Shown: in pieces, positions 43,309 through 52,903 of the stretch
Position numbering within the stretch: position 1 is the first letter of the stretch
Layout: each line of letters starts with the position of its first letter
NCBI RefSeq assembly: GCF_006149005.1
Contig: NZ_VBSL01000005.1
Coordinates: forward strand, 248,338-312,337
From: Larkinella sp. C7
GTDB taxonomy: Bacteria; Bacteroidota; Bacteroidia; Cytophagales; Spirosomataceae
Length of the DNA stretch: 64,000 bases
Reading direction: 5' to 3'
The notes under the pieces: model-generated
Databases searched by the model: none
What the model was told of the DNA's origin: nothing
Seen by the model: only the letters and a program-made list of their open reading frames with translations
Program-made: the position numbers and the translations under genes

Positions 43309-45968
43309 TGATTCCATGACACAGGGCCCGACTCCTTGGGTTTAAGGGTGTAAAAAACCGCCAGCGACAGAATCCGGCGATCCATCAGGAAACGGGAAGC
43401 GTACGTAAAATTATCGGCTTCCCGGATTCCCGGAACAAAATATTCCTTGTTGAGCAGGTTGTTCACCGACAGTTGCAGCGACAAACCATTCAGCAAATTG
43501 TGGTAGGTAAGGTTCGATTTGAGCACCAGAAACGGGTCGAAGCGCTGGGCCGGGTTGTTGCTGCCCGCCGTTCCCGCACCGGTTTTTCGTGCACTGACGT
43601 AGTTGCCCGCCAGGTAGAAACTCAGCCGAGGCGTCAACTGGTAATCGGCACCGGCGTTGGTCATAAAATCGGCGATGTCGCTGATGCGGAGTTTGGCGTC
43701 TTCGTCATACGGGTTCGTGTACGTAAAATTCCACCAGATGTTCAGTTTGGCAGACCGGTAGCTGCCTTCGCCCTGCAACCCCCAGATCCGGCGTCGGCCG
43801 ATGCCCTGAAACTGCTGCGTCATGCTGCCATTTTCCTGCATGACCTGGGCGGTTCCGACGGCGTTGCTGTAGTTGGCAAAATAACCGACCACATTGAATG
43901 ACATCTGCTTTGTGGCCTGGAGGTAGGCACTCATTTCCAGGTTATTCACCCGTTCGGGCAGCAGGGTCGGGTTCGGCAACCGGCGGGTGGCCGTGGTGCC
44001 GTATTTCTGCAAAAACGACGCATCCTTGAAGGCTTCGGCATAAATGGCCTTGAAAATCACTTTACCCCGGTTATAAATGGCCGCCAGCCGGGGCGTTGCC
44101 ACGGTGCCATAGCCCCCATTGCTCCGAATCCGGTTGTTATCGACCCGCAAACCGCCCACCAGTTTCAGGTCTTTGCGCGGGCGGTAGGTAACCTGCGAAT
44201 ACACCCCGATGTCGTTGGCTTTGAAGTTGTTCCCCCCCGCTAGCCCGGAGGCATTGGCCACCGAGCCGGTTTCGTCGGCAAACGCCAGCGTCGAGGTGAT
44301 GTAATTCCCCTGAATCAACCCGCTCCGCAATTCAATGCCACCACTGACATCGAGGTTGAACAAAGGACTCCAGAAAAGCCGGAGTTCGTTCCGAAACTGG
44401 GTCGAAATGCGGTACTGGTAAGTGGCTGTCGCCTTCGGAATTGAGTCTTTTTCCAGTTCCAGAAAACCGAGTCGCCCGTTGTAATAGCCGTTGTAGGTCA
44501 CCAGATTCGTTGTGCCCTTGATCTCGTGCAGGAGGTACGACGAGATGTTCATGATCTGAAATTTATCACTGAACGCCTTGTTGTACGTGATCGAAAACGC
44601 CCGGTCCTGCGTCACCCAACGCGGGTTTTTCTCCGTGGCAATCGTGGATTTGTTGGTATACCAGGGCGTTCCGCTTTCGTCGGTTTTCCAATTCAGAAAC
44701 GAAATGGTCAGGTCCTTGAACTCCAGTTTTCCCCGAAAAAACCAGTCGCGTTTGGTGTTACTGAACCCTACTGCATTGCCGTTCAGGGTGTTGCCAAACA
44801 GATTATTATCCAACCGGGCGGCTCGTTGAGCCCCTTCGGGCGTCAGGCGCAAGGCCGTAGCCTTGCCATCCGGCGCGTAATCGACTTTGTATAGGTTGCT
44901 GTTTGGATAGAGTTTGGTCAGATTCGTTCGCTGAAGGTATTGCTGCGCCCGGTAATTGCCGCTGGCGTCGGTGCCAAGCTGATCAAATTGGCCGGTGTAA
45001 TCCCCCGCCGTCCGGGCATCGAAATTCCATTCCGGATAGTCCGACAAATCGCGTTCGCGGGATTGGTAAACGCGGCCCGTTACCGACAGGGCGACATCCG
45101 CGTTTTTGGCCGTGAGTACGCCATCGACCTGATTCCGACCGAGCGCGCCCGACCGGGCGTGACCGTTGAAAGCCACCTGTTTGGCCGGTCCCGGCAGATT
45201 CCGGAAATTTTTGGTGATGATGTTGATAACGCCCATGAAAGCATTGGCCCCATACAGCGTTGAAGCCGGGCCGTAGATCACCTCCACCCGTTCGATGTCC
45301 GACAAGGGATACTGGGGAGCGATCAAAACCGTGTTCGAAACCAGGTCATTCTCCTCCACCCCATCGATCAAAATCAGCGTCCGGTCGTTGGACGTGGAGC
45401 GATAGCCCCGCTGGTAGAAGTTGGTCGAGCCGATGCCGTTGCCCCGAATGACGTCAAAACCGGGCAGATCGTGCAGAATGTCCTCCAGCGATTTATAACC
45501 CCGCTGTGCAAAATCCTTGCTGTTCAACACCGCCACCGTGGCCGGTACATACAACAGATTTTCTGCTTTTTTGGAAACCGACGTTACCTGCAAAATCTGC
45601 TCTTTCGATTCCCGCACCTGCTGAAAAAGCGTTTTGTAGCGCGGAGATGCCGAAAAGTCGGGTTCAAACTTCGGATTGAGCGTCAGCAGCTGGCTGATCG
45701 ACCGCGCACTTTGCGGCAGAGAATCGATGGCCAGGTAGGTCATCGACAGAATCTTGTAGGCCTGCACACGGGCGTATTCGCTAAACCCCTTCTCGACACA
45801 GGGATTCAGGAGCGCAAACACCTCATCGAAATTACCGGTCGCATACCGTTTTTCAGCTTCCGGGATCACAGCCGCTTCGTCGCAGTTGGCCTGCGCAAAG
45901 GTCGGCAGCCGAGCCCATCCCAACAGCAAAAAACTCAGTATCAGACCAATCGGGTAAATTTTAGTCAT
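43305..45968 (-). CDS. TonB-dependent receptor with N-terminal helical-repeat domain
   Basis: An 887-residue outer-membrane protein with signal peptide ending LPTFAQ. Residues 28-125 look like TPR-type helices (YATGNFDEVFALLNPCVEKG) in place of the usual carboxypeptidase-like domain. The plug (about 135-260) begins QILQVTSVSKKAENLLYVPA and contains DIERVEVIYGPASTLYGANA; the 22-strand barrel follows and ends RFLMDRRILSLAVFYTLKP. Substrate unknown. It starts 6 nt after the STAND NTPase stop, second gene of the operon. Confidence 0.88.
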   Translation of the reverse strand: MTKIYPIGLILSFLLLGWARLPTFAQANCDEAAVIPEAEKRYATGNFDEVFALLNPCVEKGFSEYARVQAYKILSMTYLAIDSLPQSARSISQLLTLNPKFEPDFSASPRYKTLFQQVRESKEQILQVTSVSKKAENLLYVPATVAVLNSKDFAQRGYKSLEDILHDLPGFDVIRGNGIGSTNFYQRGYRSTSNDRTLILIDGVEENDLVSNTVLIAPQYPLSDIERVEVIYGPASTLYGANAFMGVINIITKNFRNLPGPAKQVAFNGHARSGALGRNQVDGVLTAKNADVALSVTGRVYQSRERDLSDYPEWNFDARTAGDYTGQFDQLGTDASGNYRAQQYLQRTNLTKLYPNSNLYKVDYAPDGKATALRLTPEGAQRAARLDNNLFGNTLNGNAVGFSNTKRDWFFRGKLEFKDLTISFLNWKTDESGTPWYTNKSTIATEKNPRWVTQDRAFSITYNKAFSDKFQIMNISSYLLHEIKGTTNLVTYNGYYNGRLGFLELEKDSIPKATATYQYRISTQFRNELRLFWSPLFNLDVSGGIELRSGLIQGNYITSTLAFADETGSVANASGLAGGNNFKANDIGVYSQVTYRPRKDLKLVGGLRVDNNRIRSNGGYGTVATPRLAAIYNRGKVIFKAIYAEAFKDASFLQKYGTTATRRLPNPTLLPERVNNLEMSAYLQATKQMSFNVVGYFANYSNAVGTAQVMQENGSMTQQFQGIGRRRIWGLQGEGSYRSAKLNIWWNFTYTNPYDEDAKLRISDIADFMTNAGADYQLTPRLSFYLAGNYVSARKTGAGTAGSNNPAQRFDPFLVLKSNLTYHNLLNGLSLQLSVNNLLNKEYFVPGIREADNFTYASRFLMDRRILSLAVFYTLKPKESGPVSWNQ

Positions 45969-45974
45969 GTACAG

Positions 45975-48900
45975 TTAATCAGGCTTCGTTTTTTCGTAGG
46001 GAATATCTTTCCCGATGTACTTCTCCCACTCTTCCGTGCTCAGGTTGCGCTTCACTTTCCGGGCCAGTTCGGCATACAAATCCGCCGGATCGATGTTGCG
46101 GATGCGCACCGTCCGGTCGGCCCCGCAGGCAATCAGCCGTTTGCCGTCATTGCTAAACCGGATGGCCATCACCCACGAGTCAAAATCGTTGATGACAATG
46201 GGTTGCTGCTGTTTGATCAAATTGTTGTAATCCCAGATGTGAATCGACCAGTCGGCGCTGCTGCTGGCCACCAGCTTGCCGTTGGGCGAGAAAACAATGT
46301 CGCTGACCGTAGACGAATGCCGCCCCGACAAGAGGCTACCCACCGCTTCGGGGGTATTTCCGGTCAGTTTCCAGGCATACAGCAGGCCCGTCGAGGTGCC
46401 GGTAAGAAGCTGGGTTCCGTCCGGACTGAAGGCCAGGGCCGTCACCCGGTTGCCAAACTGCCGACGGGCAATCACCTCCGGTTTTTTCGTCAGATCGGAT
46501 GCGTCGAAACTCAGAATCTGTCCGTTGTTCGAACCACACACCAGTCTTTTGCCGTCGCGGGTAAGCCGGGCGCAGTAGATGGCAAATCCGGAATGATTGT
46601 TCTGCAACGAATCGAGCCGGTTGGCGGCCGGTTTCCAGCTCCGAACCTGCCCATCGCCACTGACCGAGATCAGCCGGGATGATCCGTCGGCCGACAGCAA
46701 CGCCAGCACCGGAACCGCATGAGCCTTGATTGCCGATGGCATGGCCTCCGGTTTTTCGGTGTTCCAGCCGTACAGCCAGCCGTTTTCACTGCCGCCAAAC
46801 ACGGTTTTTCCATCCGGACTCACGGCCACGGCCCGAACGCCATTGGCATTTCGGCGGGGTGTTTTCAAGGATACTGGCGCACGATTTAGTTCGCCGTTTA
46901 CCCACAGTTTAACCGTACCGTCGTCGCTTCCCGTCGCCATGAGTGCTCCGCTGGAACCGGGTTGCATTGCCACCGTTCGTACCACATCGGCATGAGGGCG
47001 CAGCACGGTGTTGGCGTCCGACGATTTGGATAAGGCATTAAAAATGTCCGGATTATCGGGCAAACCGCCGTTCTTCACATTCAGGCGATAGGCTTCCAGC
47101 GCCAGCAAAGCCGGCAGATCATCCTGCGTGTTTTCGTTGAGTTGATACGACTGAATCGCCACCGTCCGGGCCACGGCCTTTCCGCGTTGCTGTTCCGCAA
47201 ATTGCTGGGCCGTCTGCGCCACCGACCGCTGCGCTTCGGCTTCTTTCTGTGAGCCTTCGGCCCGGCTTTTCTGCTGTTCTGCTTCTTTTCGGGCCTCCTC
47301 AGCCTGATGGCGTTGCCGCTGCGCATCATTCCGGGCTTCTTCGGCGCGTTGCGTCTGGGCCACGGCCAGCTGGCGGGCGGTTTCGGCCTCCTGGCGTTTC
47401 AGTTCAACGGTTTGCTGTCCGCGAACGGCAATCACCCGCTGTTCTTCGGTCAATCGCTTCTGCTGCTCGGCCATGATTTCCTGCTGCTCGGCGATTTTCT
47501 TCTGCGTGATGGCTTCCCGGGTCTGGGCTTCGGCGCGGTTTCGCTCAAAAAGAGCAATCTTTTTCTCGGCAATTGCCGTTTCTTCGCTCTGGAGGGCTTC
47601 CGTGCGCAAAACCGCCGAAACAATCAGGAAGAAAAGCGAGATCAGCGAACCCACGCCCAGGAAAGCCGCAAAAAAACGCGCCCGTTTCAGTTCCCGTTTT
47701 TGCCGTTCTTCCTTGTTGCGGATTTCAAATTCGTATTGATTTCGACTGTATTCCAGAAAGTTGACCGCCCGTTCGAGGTACGGATCGTAGCGATTGGCCC
47801 AGGCGGGCGTCGGGCGGTTTTCGGCCAGCCACTTCAGGCCAATCTGCAACTCGGGGTTGACCCACAACCCGGTTTTCCCTTCGTGATACAGCATCGCCGA
47901 CTGGCTGACCTGCTTGTAAAATTTAGCCGAATCGGTTTCTTCCTTGACCCAGGTTTGCAGCCGTTCCCACAAAATCATCAGCCGCTCGTGGCTAATGTCG
48001 ATGATCAGATCGGGGTCGGCGTGCAACGTAATCGACGGCGTTAAAAACGCGACATCCCGCTCCCGAAACCGGTTCAGGACATCGATCAACAGGTATGGAT
48101 TGACGCCCGAAATCTCGCTGATGGTGCCTACTGGAATGGGCCGGATTACGCTCGTATTACCCGCTCCCAGCACAATCAGCGCTTTGAACAGCTTTTCGGT
48201 GGCCAACTGGCTTTTTTCATCCGGCAAATTCCCGTACACCTCTTCGGCGTGTAGCGTGATGGCCTTCTGCATTGTTCCAATCGCTTCGTAATCAGACAGA
48301 TCAATGGGATTGTCGGTGTTGCGATTGAGCTGCCAGTAGTTCCACGTCCGCATGAGCGCGTGTTGCAGGATTGGCAGTTGATCGGCCCGGTTTCCAAGGT
48401 CGGTGAGCAACCGGGTGGTGAGTTCTTCGGAAATACCGGCCCCCATCACCTGAATCGGTGTCACGATGGCCTTCCGGATTTCGTCCCGGTTCATCTTGGG
48501 CAACAGATACGAACCGTGATTGATGGCTTCCGTTAGTCCTTCATAATCCGTGCAGTCATCGAGGTAATCGGAGCGCATCGTCAACACGACATACACCGAC
48601 TCATTCTGCCGGCGGCTCAACGCCAGAATCAGGTTGATGAACCCGGCCACTTCTTCGTGGCCGTCGTCGGTCGATTGGTAGCGAAACACATCCTCAAACT
48701 GATCGATTACGAGCAACAGGTTCGCGTTTTTACACCAGTCCAAAAGGGCTTCGGGCTTGGTTCGCAGCCACGTTTCTACCTCTTCCGGTGAAAACCGTTC
48801 GGCAAACGGGCGGTTTTGCCGGGCAAAAGTCTGATGAAGCGCCAGAGCGAAATTCCGATTCGGCGTTGCTTCGGGATTGAAAGAAACCACCTGCCAGCTC

Positions 48901-49142
48901 TTGAATGGAGCCGACGGCAGGTTGTTTGTCAGCAGGCTCGGAACCAGACCGGCTTTGACCAGCGATGATTTCCCGCTCCCGGATGAACCCACAATGGCTA
49001 AAAAATGCGCATCAGCCAGCCGCTCTTTTAAGTCGTGAAGCTGATTTTCACGTCCAAAGAACAGCCGGGAGTCTTCCGGCTCGAAACTTCGTAAGCCCGG
49101 AAACGGGTTTGCAAAAGCAACTTGATGGTACGTTTCAATCAT
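45975..49142 (-). CDS. nSTAND1-type NTPase with transmembrane helix, coiled coil and WD40 propeller
   Basis: A 1055-residue protein. It opens with NPFPGLRSFEPEDSRLFFGR, a hallmark of the nSTAND1 NTPase family; Walker A GSSGSGKSS is at 52-60 and Walker B LLLVIDQFED at 142-151. A transmembrane helix (about 487-510, FFAAFLGVGSLISLFFLIVS) and a 150-residue Gln/Glu/Ala/Arg coiled coil follow. Residues about 690-1020 form a seven-bladed WD40 propeller (VRTVAMQPG, ALAFSPDGTQLLTGTS, IVFSPNGKLVASSSADWSIH). STAND proteins act as ligand-switched scaffolds. First gene of the operon; it may sense envelope state and recruit the others. Confidence 0.9.
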   Translation of the reverse strand: MIETYHQVAFANPFPGLRSFEPEDSRLFFGRENQLHDLKERLADAHFLAIVGSSGSGKSSLVKAGLVPSLLTNNLPSAPFKSWQVVSFNPEATPNRNFALALHQTFARQNRPFAERFSPEEVETWLRTKPEALLDWCKNANLLLVIDQFEDVFRYQSTDDGHEEVAGFINLILALSRRQNESVYVVLTMRSDYLDDCTDYEGLTEAINHGSYLLPKMNRDEIRKAIVTPIQVMGAGISEELTTRLLTDLGNRADQLPILQHALMRTWNYWQLNRNTDNPIDLSDYEAIGTMQKAITLHAEEVYGNLPDEKSQLATEKLFKALIVLGAGNTSVIRPIPVGTISEISGVNPYLLIDVLNRFRERDVAFLTPSITLHADPDLIIDISHERLMILWERLQTWVKEETDSAKFYKQVSQSAMLYHEGKTGLWVNPELQIGLKWLAENRPTPAWANRYDPYLERAVNFLEYSRNQYEFEIRNKEERQKRELKRARFFAAFLGVGSLISLFFLIVSAVLRTEALQSEETAIAEKKIALFERNRAEAQTREAITQKKIAEQQEIMAEQQKRLTEEQRVIAVRGQQTVELKRQEAETARQLAVAQTQRAEEARNDAQRQRHQAEEARKEAEQQKSRAEGSQKEAEAQRSVAQTAQQFAEQQRGKAVARTVAIQSYQLNENTQDDLPALLALEAYRLNVKNGGLPDNPDIFNALSKSSDANTVLRPHADVVRTVAMQPGSSGALMATGSDDGTVKLWVNGELNRAPVSLKTPRRNANGVRAVAVSPDGKTVFGGSENGWLYGWNTEKPEAMPSAIKAHAVPVLALLSADGSSRLISVSGDGQVRSWKPAANRLDSLQNNHSGFAIYCARLTRDGKRLVCGSNNGQILSFDASDLTKKPEVIARRQFGNRVTALAFSPDGTQLLTGTSTGLLYAWKLTGNTPEAVGSLLSGRHSSTVSDIVFSPNGKLVASSSADWSIHIWDYNNLIKQQQPIVINDFDSWVMAIRFSNDGKRLIACGADRTVRIRNIDPADLYAELARKVKRNLSTEEWEKYIGKDIPYEKTKPD

Positions 49143-49268
49143 TCCCAGTCACAGCGGACTCCTGACAGCCCGGTTGTCATTTTAGTTTCGGCCTTCGAAA
49201 CAGCCATTCGCTTTCGTCCCAGGTGTGTGTGTGTTGTTGTCTAAGGCCGATGGAAATGCTGTTGGAAG

Positions 49269-49276
49269 CAAATGTA
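49269..49276 (-). promoter_or_regulatory. -7 promoter box of the five-gene STAND operon
   Basis: The minus strand reads TACATTTG, an exact TAnnTTTG match, implying a start near 49262 and a leader of about 120 nt to the ATG at 49142. No clean TTTG -33 box at 19-21 nt is seen. Confidence 0.55.
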
Positions 49277-49571
49277 GGGGGCCTTTTCCAAAAAGAGTGT
49301 CGCAATTATCCCAACCACTATCGTATTTGTACCAAAAAACAACTCAATTTACGTCCAGAGCCGATTGTTACCAAAAAAATGCATGTTTTTACTTAGTAAT
49401 CTATCATTCGGTAGACATCAGGCAAAAATCTGAGTAAAAACCGCTATTCATCTCCCGCTTTGCCAGTCCAAAAAGTGAACCCATTTACCGTTCATTGCCA
49501 CAGCGAAAAAAAGAACTCCTTATACTCAATGTTACCACAAATAACGTACCAGTAAACGGATTAAAAACCGG

Positions 49572-49648
49572 GCAGTTTCGCGGAGTGGAGCGGAGGTAAG
49601 GCGTTTAAATCCCCTCTCCGCTTAACTCCGTCTTCTCTGCGAAACTGC
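49572..49648. repeat. Decamer-repeat hairpin in a divergent region (H11)
   Basis: Arms begin GCAGTTTC and continue with units such as GCGGAGTGGA and GCGGAGGTAA (left), GCAGAGAAGA (reverse complement of right). It is the only member of its class here that is not next to a stop codon: it lies between two divergent starts. Confidence 0.85.
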
Positions 49649-49710
49649 GCTTTATTTTTTAATCCTACTGAATGGCTCAGCCTTTATCGCTTCGGATTGG
49701 TTCTATAAGG

Positions 49711-50478
49711 ATGAGTCTACACATGTTTGGATGGGTACCGGTATTCTGGCTGGTGTCGATTGCCAGTTTTGGTCAACAGAAGCGCATCATCGATCGTAAC
49801 CCCATCGGTTGGTTTGTCTACACTGGCGATCACAAGCTGAGTGAAAAGTGGTCACTTCACACGGAATATCAATGGCGTCGCATCCAGTATGTGAGAACCT
49901 GGCAACAGTCGCTGGCGCGGTTGGGAGTCAATTACAAGCTGACCGACAAAGTCCAGCTCGGTGGCGGTTACACCCATTTTGTAACGTTTCCCTATGGTGA
50001 CCATCCCGTGGCCGGCCAGGGTGTACCTACGCCGGAACACCGGCTGTATCAGGACATTCAAGTGGACGACACGGTGGGCCGGTTGCTGCTCTCCCACCGA
50101 TTTCGGTTTGAGGAGCGCTGGCTCAGTCAGATTGCCGAAACCGGTTCCCGGCGCATCAGCGGCTGGAACTATGAAAACCGGGTGCGGTATCAAATTGCCG
50201 TCGAATTGCCCCTGCAAGGGGTCACTATAGACGACAACGAATTTTACCTGACGTTTTTCGATGAGCTATTCATCAGTTTTGGTAAAAATGCGGGGGTCAA
50301 TATTTTTAATCAAAACCGGATTCTGGGCGGTTTGGGCTACCAGTTTCAGGACCATTTCAAGCTGGAACTGGGGTATTTGAATCAGATCACACAGCACGCA
50401 GAAACCGATCCGGTGTCTGGCAACCCGGTTTTTGAGTTTAACAAGGGGTTTCGGGTTAATGTGGTATTTGATTTTTGA
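49711..50478 (+). CDS. DUF2490 outer-membrane beta-barrel protein
   Basis: A 255-residue exported protein of the DUF2490 family. I start at MSLHMFGWVPVFWLVSIASF (signal peptide ending SFGQ); a longer frame begins at 49672. The mature chain alternates as a barrel, with WSLHTEYQWRRIQYVRTWQQ, VQLGGGYTHFVTFPYGDHPV and LEERW-like strands, and ends FNKGFRVNVVFDF. Function unknown; relatives are found in many Bacteroidota. Preceded by H11, followed by the H12 hairpin. Confidence 0.87.
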   Translation: MSLHMFGWVPVFWLVSIASFGQQKRIIDRNPIGWFVYTGDHKLSEKWSLHTEYQWRRIQYVRTWQQSLARLGVNYKLTDKVQLGGGYTHFVTFPYGDHPVAGQGVPTPEHRLYQDIQVDDTVGRLLLSHRFRFEERWLSQIAETGSRRISGWNYENRVRYQIAVELPLQGVTIDDNEFYLTFFDELFISFGKNAGVNIFNQNRILGGLGYQFQDHFKLELGYLNQITQHAETDPVSGNPVFEFNKGFRVNVVFDF

Positions 50479-50562
50479 GTTATTACACAGAGTTAATCAG
50501 AGAGAATCAGAGGTAAACAGAGAATACTTTAATAAACTCTGATTCTCTCTGTGTAATAACTC
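50477..50562. repeat. Decamer-repeat hairpin between convergent genes (H12)
   Basis: 50477-50492 pairs perfectly with 50547-50562, and 50503-50512 with 50537-50546; the left arm carries one extra 10-nt unit (50493-50502) that bulges out. Units are CAGAGTTAAT, CAGAGAGAAT, CAGAGGTAAA. It spans from the DUF2490 stop to the stop of the propeller protein gene and could end both transcripts. Confidence 0.94.
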
Positions 50563-52781
50563 TATTTTACCGGTGCGGAGATGACGCCCAGATACCGCCC
50601 CATCCAGTATGGCAGCAGGAATGAATCGCCGGCGCTGAGTTCACTCATGCCGTTGCCGCCGGGCCGGTCGAGTTTGAAGAGGTTGCGGTTGTGCTTGAGT
50701 TCCGGACGCTCATCGGGTGGCAGAACGGAGGTGGTGGTTTGTTCGCGGAAGTTTTCCGGCACAAATTCGAGGTCTTTCCGGTGGCTGTTCACGACGCTCC
50801 ACTCGATCATGTCCAGCGGAAACTCCTGCAAATGCCAGATGCTTTCCTTCAGATCGAAGGCGCTGGCACCCGTCGATGCATAAATAAAGTTCCAGAGGCT
50901 GTTTTTCTCGGGCCGTTCAAATTCCCAATGCTCTTTGATCGTGGCCCCAAACTGGGTTTTCAGTTTTGAGTCAAACGCGTAGCGGTACAGACTCCCGTAT
51001 GCCAGAAAATACATTTCGTCGTCGGAGTGATTCCACTCTTTGGAGAGCATTTTGGCCCAGTCGCTGGCGTTTTCCGGGCTTTTTCCGATCTCGCCCATCG
51101 GCCGCAGCAGGTTTTCGAGGTAGCCGTGTTTCTGCATCAACTCGTAGGCTTTCTCCTTGTAAATCGGCTTTTGGGTAAAATGATAAGCCGCCTGCAAAAA
51201 CGCGATGATGTTGGACGAGTTAATTTTTCGGTCGCCCACCATCGTTGGAAAACCGTTCACATAATCCGGATGCCATTTACCCCAAAGCGTCGGTTTTCCG
51301 TCAAAATCAATCAGATACCAATTGTTGTTGATGATATTCGTCATCAGTTTATCGATCAGGTCAATGGCCCTTTTGCGGGTATCGCCGTCCGTGAGCTCGG
51401 CAATTTGGGTGAGGGCGAAAAACTGCCCGACGGTCTGGTCGCTGCTGGTAGTACCGCGCCAGTCCCAGTTACCATCTTTGGCGTGGGTCCAGCCGTTGGT
51501 CAAACCGCCGTCCCATTGTTCTGGTTTGAACTTGAAATAGCCTTTCCGCTCGAAGCCCCGCGCAAAATAACCCTTCATGCCGGTGATCGTAAAAAGCCGC
51601 TCCATTGCTTCGAACGACTCCATCCAGTTTTGCTGGGCCTCGGGGTCGCCGGTTACTTTATGGCGATACAACTGGCTGACCAGATACATGGCCGTCCAGA
51701 GGTTGTCACTGTCGCGCTGGCCCATTTCGAAGGTGGACAAATCACCGTTTTTGAGCGTCGAAACGTCGCAGTTGAAACCGTAGCGGATGTGTCGTTGACG
51801 AACCTGTTTTTCATAGACCAGCGATTTGTCGTACAGCGTCATCGGCCTGAACCGGATCTCGCCCAGCCCTTTGCCCGTCAAGATCAGCACACTATTTTCC
51901 GGTCCTTCCGAAATATGAATAATCCGGTTTCCCGGCACCCAGCGCTCGCCGTAGTAATAGTTGAATTTTCCATCTGGTCGCAGCATAAAAGCACCTAGTT
52001 TGGTGCCAAACCAGAGGTTACCGTGCGCATACGACATCGTGGCCAAATCCGTCACCGGAAGTTTATTCTGCGTGGGACCAACGGTTTTATTCAGGGCCGG
52101 ATCAAAAACCAGGTAGCCATCGTGCGTTCCCAGATAAAGCTGGTTTTTAACCACTTCAAAACAGGTCAGTCCGGGCTGCCGGAAGACCGTTTTCAGGGAT
52201 TTGTCCGCCAGCGAAAAAGAGCTTACCGACTGCTCGCCCAAAATCCAGTAGCGGTTTTGGGCGGCTTCGAACCGGATGTCTTTTACCTGATCTGCGGCCA
52301 GTTTACCCGTCCAGACCACCGCCGAATCCTGAATCATTTTCAGGGTCGTTCCATCCGAAACCAGAAACGAAAAGCGGTCGGCACCCGGACAGAAAATCCG
52401 GGCTTTCGGTAAACCATGCCGGGCCAGCAGCTTCCCGGCCCAGGCATTGCTCAGAACGGATTGATCGTCGAGGTACACAAACTGCTTTTGAGCAACGCCC
52501 AGACCTGTCAGCTTTTTATCGGCCATGGGTCGATATGCCTGAACCGGTTCCAGCGTTCCCGGATACTGAAACTGACCGCCCTTGGGTTGCAGCAATCCTT
52601 TGGCCGAGAGCACCTGAATAATGCCGTTTCGATCCGCAAAAACCCGGGAGAGTGCGAGGGTCGTGTCTTTCAGATAATGCTTGACGCTGTAGTCCTGGGT
52701 ATAAGGAATATCCTGATAAACTGGCTGTTGCGCACTAGCCTTAAAGACAACTAAAAGAAACAAGAAGTGAAAACCTTTCAT
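50562..52781 (-). CDS. Secreted propeller/alpha-toroid protein (paralog A)
   Basis: A 739-residue exported protein with signal peptide ending FKASAQ. Residues 25-330 resemble beta-propeller blades (DRNGIIQVLSAKGLLQPKGG, GNLWFGTKLGAFMLRPDGKF). Residues 335-720 are helical and look like an (alpha/alpha)6 toroid with SDNLWTAMYLVSQLYRHKVT, GTTSSDQTVGQFFALTQIAE, YLIDFDGKPTLWGKWHPDYV and EWNHSDDEMYFLAYGSLYRY. It ends LPYWMGRYLGVISAPVK. Many polysaccharide lyases and glycosidases use this toroid, but I see no assigned family. Two paralogs lie nearby in a carbohydrate-linked locus. Confidence 0.8.
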   Translation of the reverse strand: MKGFHFLFLLVVFKASAQQPVYQDIPYTQDYSVKHYLKDTTLALSRVFADRNGIIQVLSAKGLLQPKGGQFQYPGTLEPVQAYRPMADKKLTGLGVAQKQFVYLDDQSVLSNAWAGKLLARHGLPKARIFCPGADRFSFLVSDGTTLKMIQDSAVVWTGKLAADQVKDIRFEAAQNRYWILGEQSVSSFSLADKSLKTVFRQPGLTCFEVVKNQLYLGTHDGYLVFDPALNKTVGPTQNKLPVTDLATMSYAHGNLWFGTKLGAFMLRPDGKFNYYYGERWVPGNRIIHISEGPENSVLILTGKGLGEIRFRPMTLYDKSLVYEKQVRQRHIRYGFNCDVSTLKNGDLSTFEMGQRDSDNLWTAMYLVSQLYRHKVTGDPEAQQNWMESFEAMERLFTITGMKGYFARGFERKGYFKFKPEQWDGGLTNGWTHAKDGNWDWRGTTSSDQTVGQFFALTQIAELTDGDTRKRAIDLIDKLMTNIINNNWYLIDFDGKPTLWGKWHPDYVNGFPTMVGDRKINSSNIIAFLQAAYHFTQKPIYKEKAYELMQKHGYLENLLRPMGEIGKSPENASDWAKMLSKEWNHSDDEMYFLAYGSLYRYAFDSKLKTQFGATIKEHWEFERPEKNSLWNFIYASTGASAFDLKESIWHLQEFPLDMIEWSVVNSHRKDLEFVPENFREQTTTSVLPPDERPELKHNRNLFKLDRPGGNGMSELSAGDSFLLPYWMGRYLGVISAPVK

Positions 52782-52801
52782 AAATCTTGCGTTAGGGTTA
52801 A

Positions 52802-52903
52802 AAGTTATTTCGCAGGGTTAAGCGGAGGAAATCAGAGTTTATCAGAGTTGTTTTTTTCTCTGTGTAACTCTGATTTCTTCTGCTTAACCCTGCGAAATAA
52901 CTT
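52802..52903. repeat. 46-bp near-perfect decamer-repeat hairpin (H13)
   Basis: 52802-52847 and 52858-52903 are 46-nt arms matching at 41 positions around a 10-nt loop. Units include GCAGGGTTAA, GCGGAGGAAA and TCAGAGTTTA, combining the GCGGAG and TCAGAG flavours in one stem. The right arm ends on the base before the stop codon at 52904; the left arm ends 20 nt before the next start. Confidence 0.97.

Larger units (their letters stand above)
49143..49710. other. 568-nt divergent region between the STAND operon and DUF2490 gene
   Basis: A divergent intergenic region. It contains a TACATTTG -7 box for the minus-strand operon (49269-49276), a GT dinucleotide run (near 49226), an AT-rich stretch 49290-49560 in which I see no gene or recognised element, and a decamer hairpin (49572-49648). 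Confidence 0.7.

Noticed and set aside
45471-46682. Plus-strand frame of 403 codons
   Set aside because: Antisense across the TonB receptor and STAND NTPase genes; no domains.
49225-49437. Plus-strand frame of 70 codons in the divergent gap
   Set aside because: Crosses the promoter box of the STAND operon and a GT run; no signal, motif or start context.
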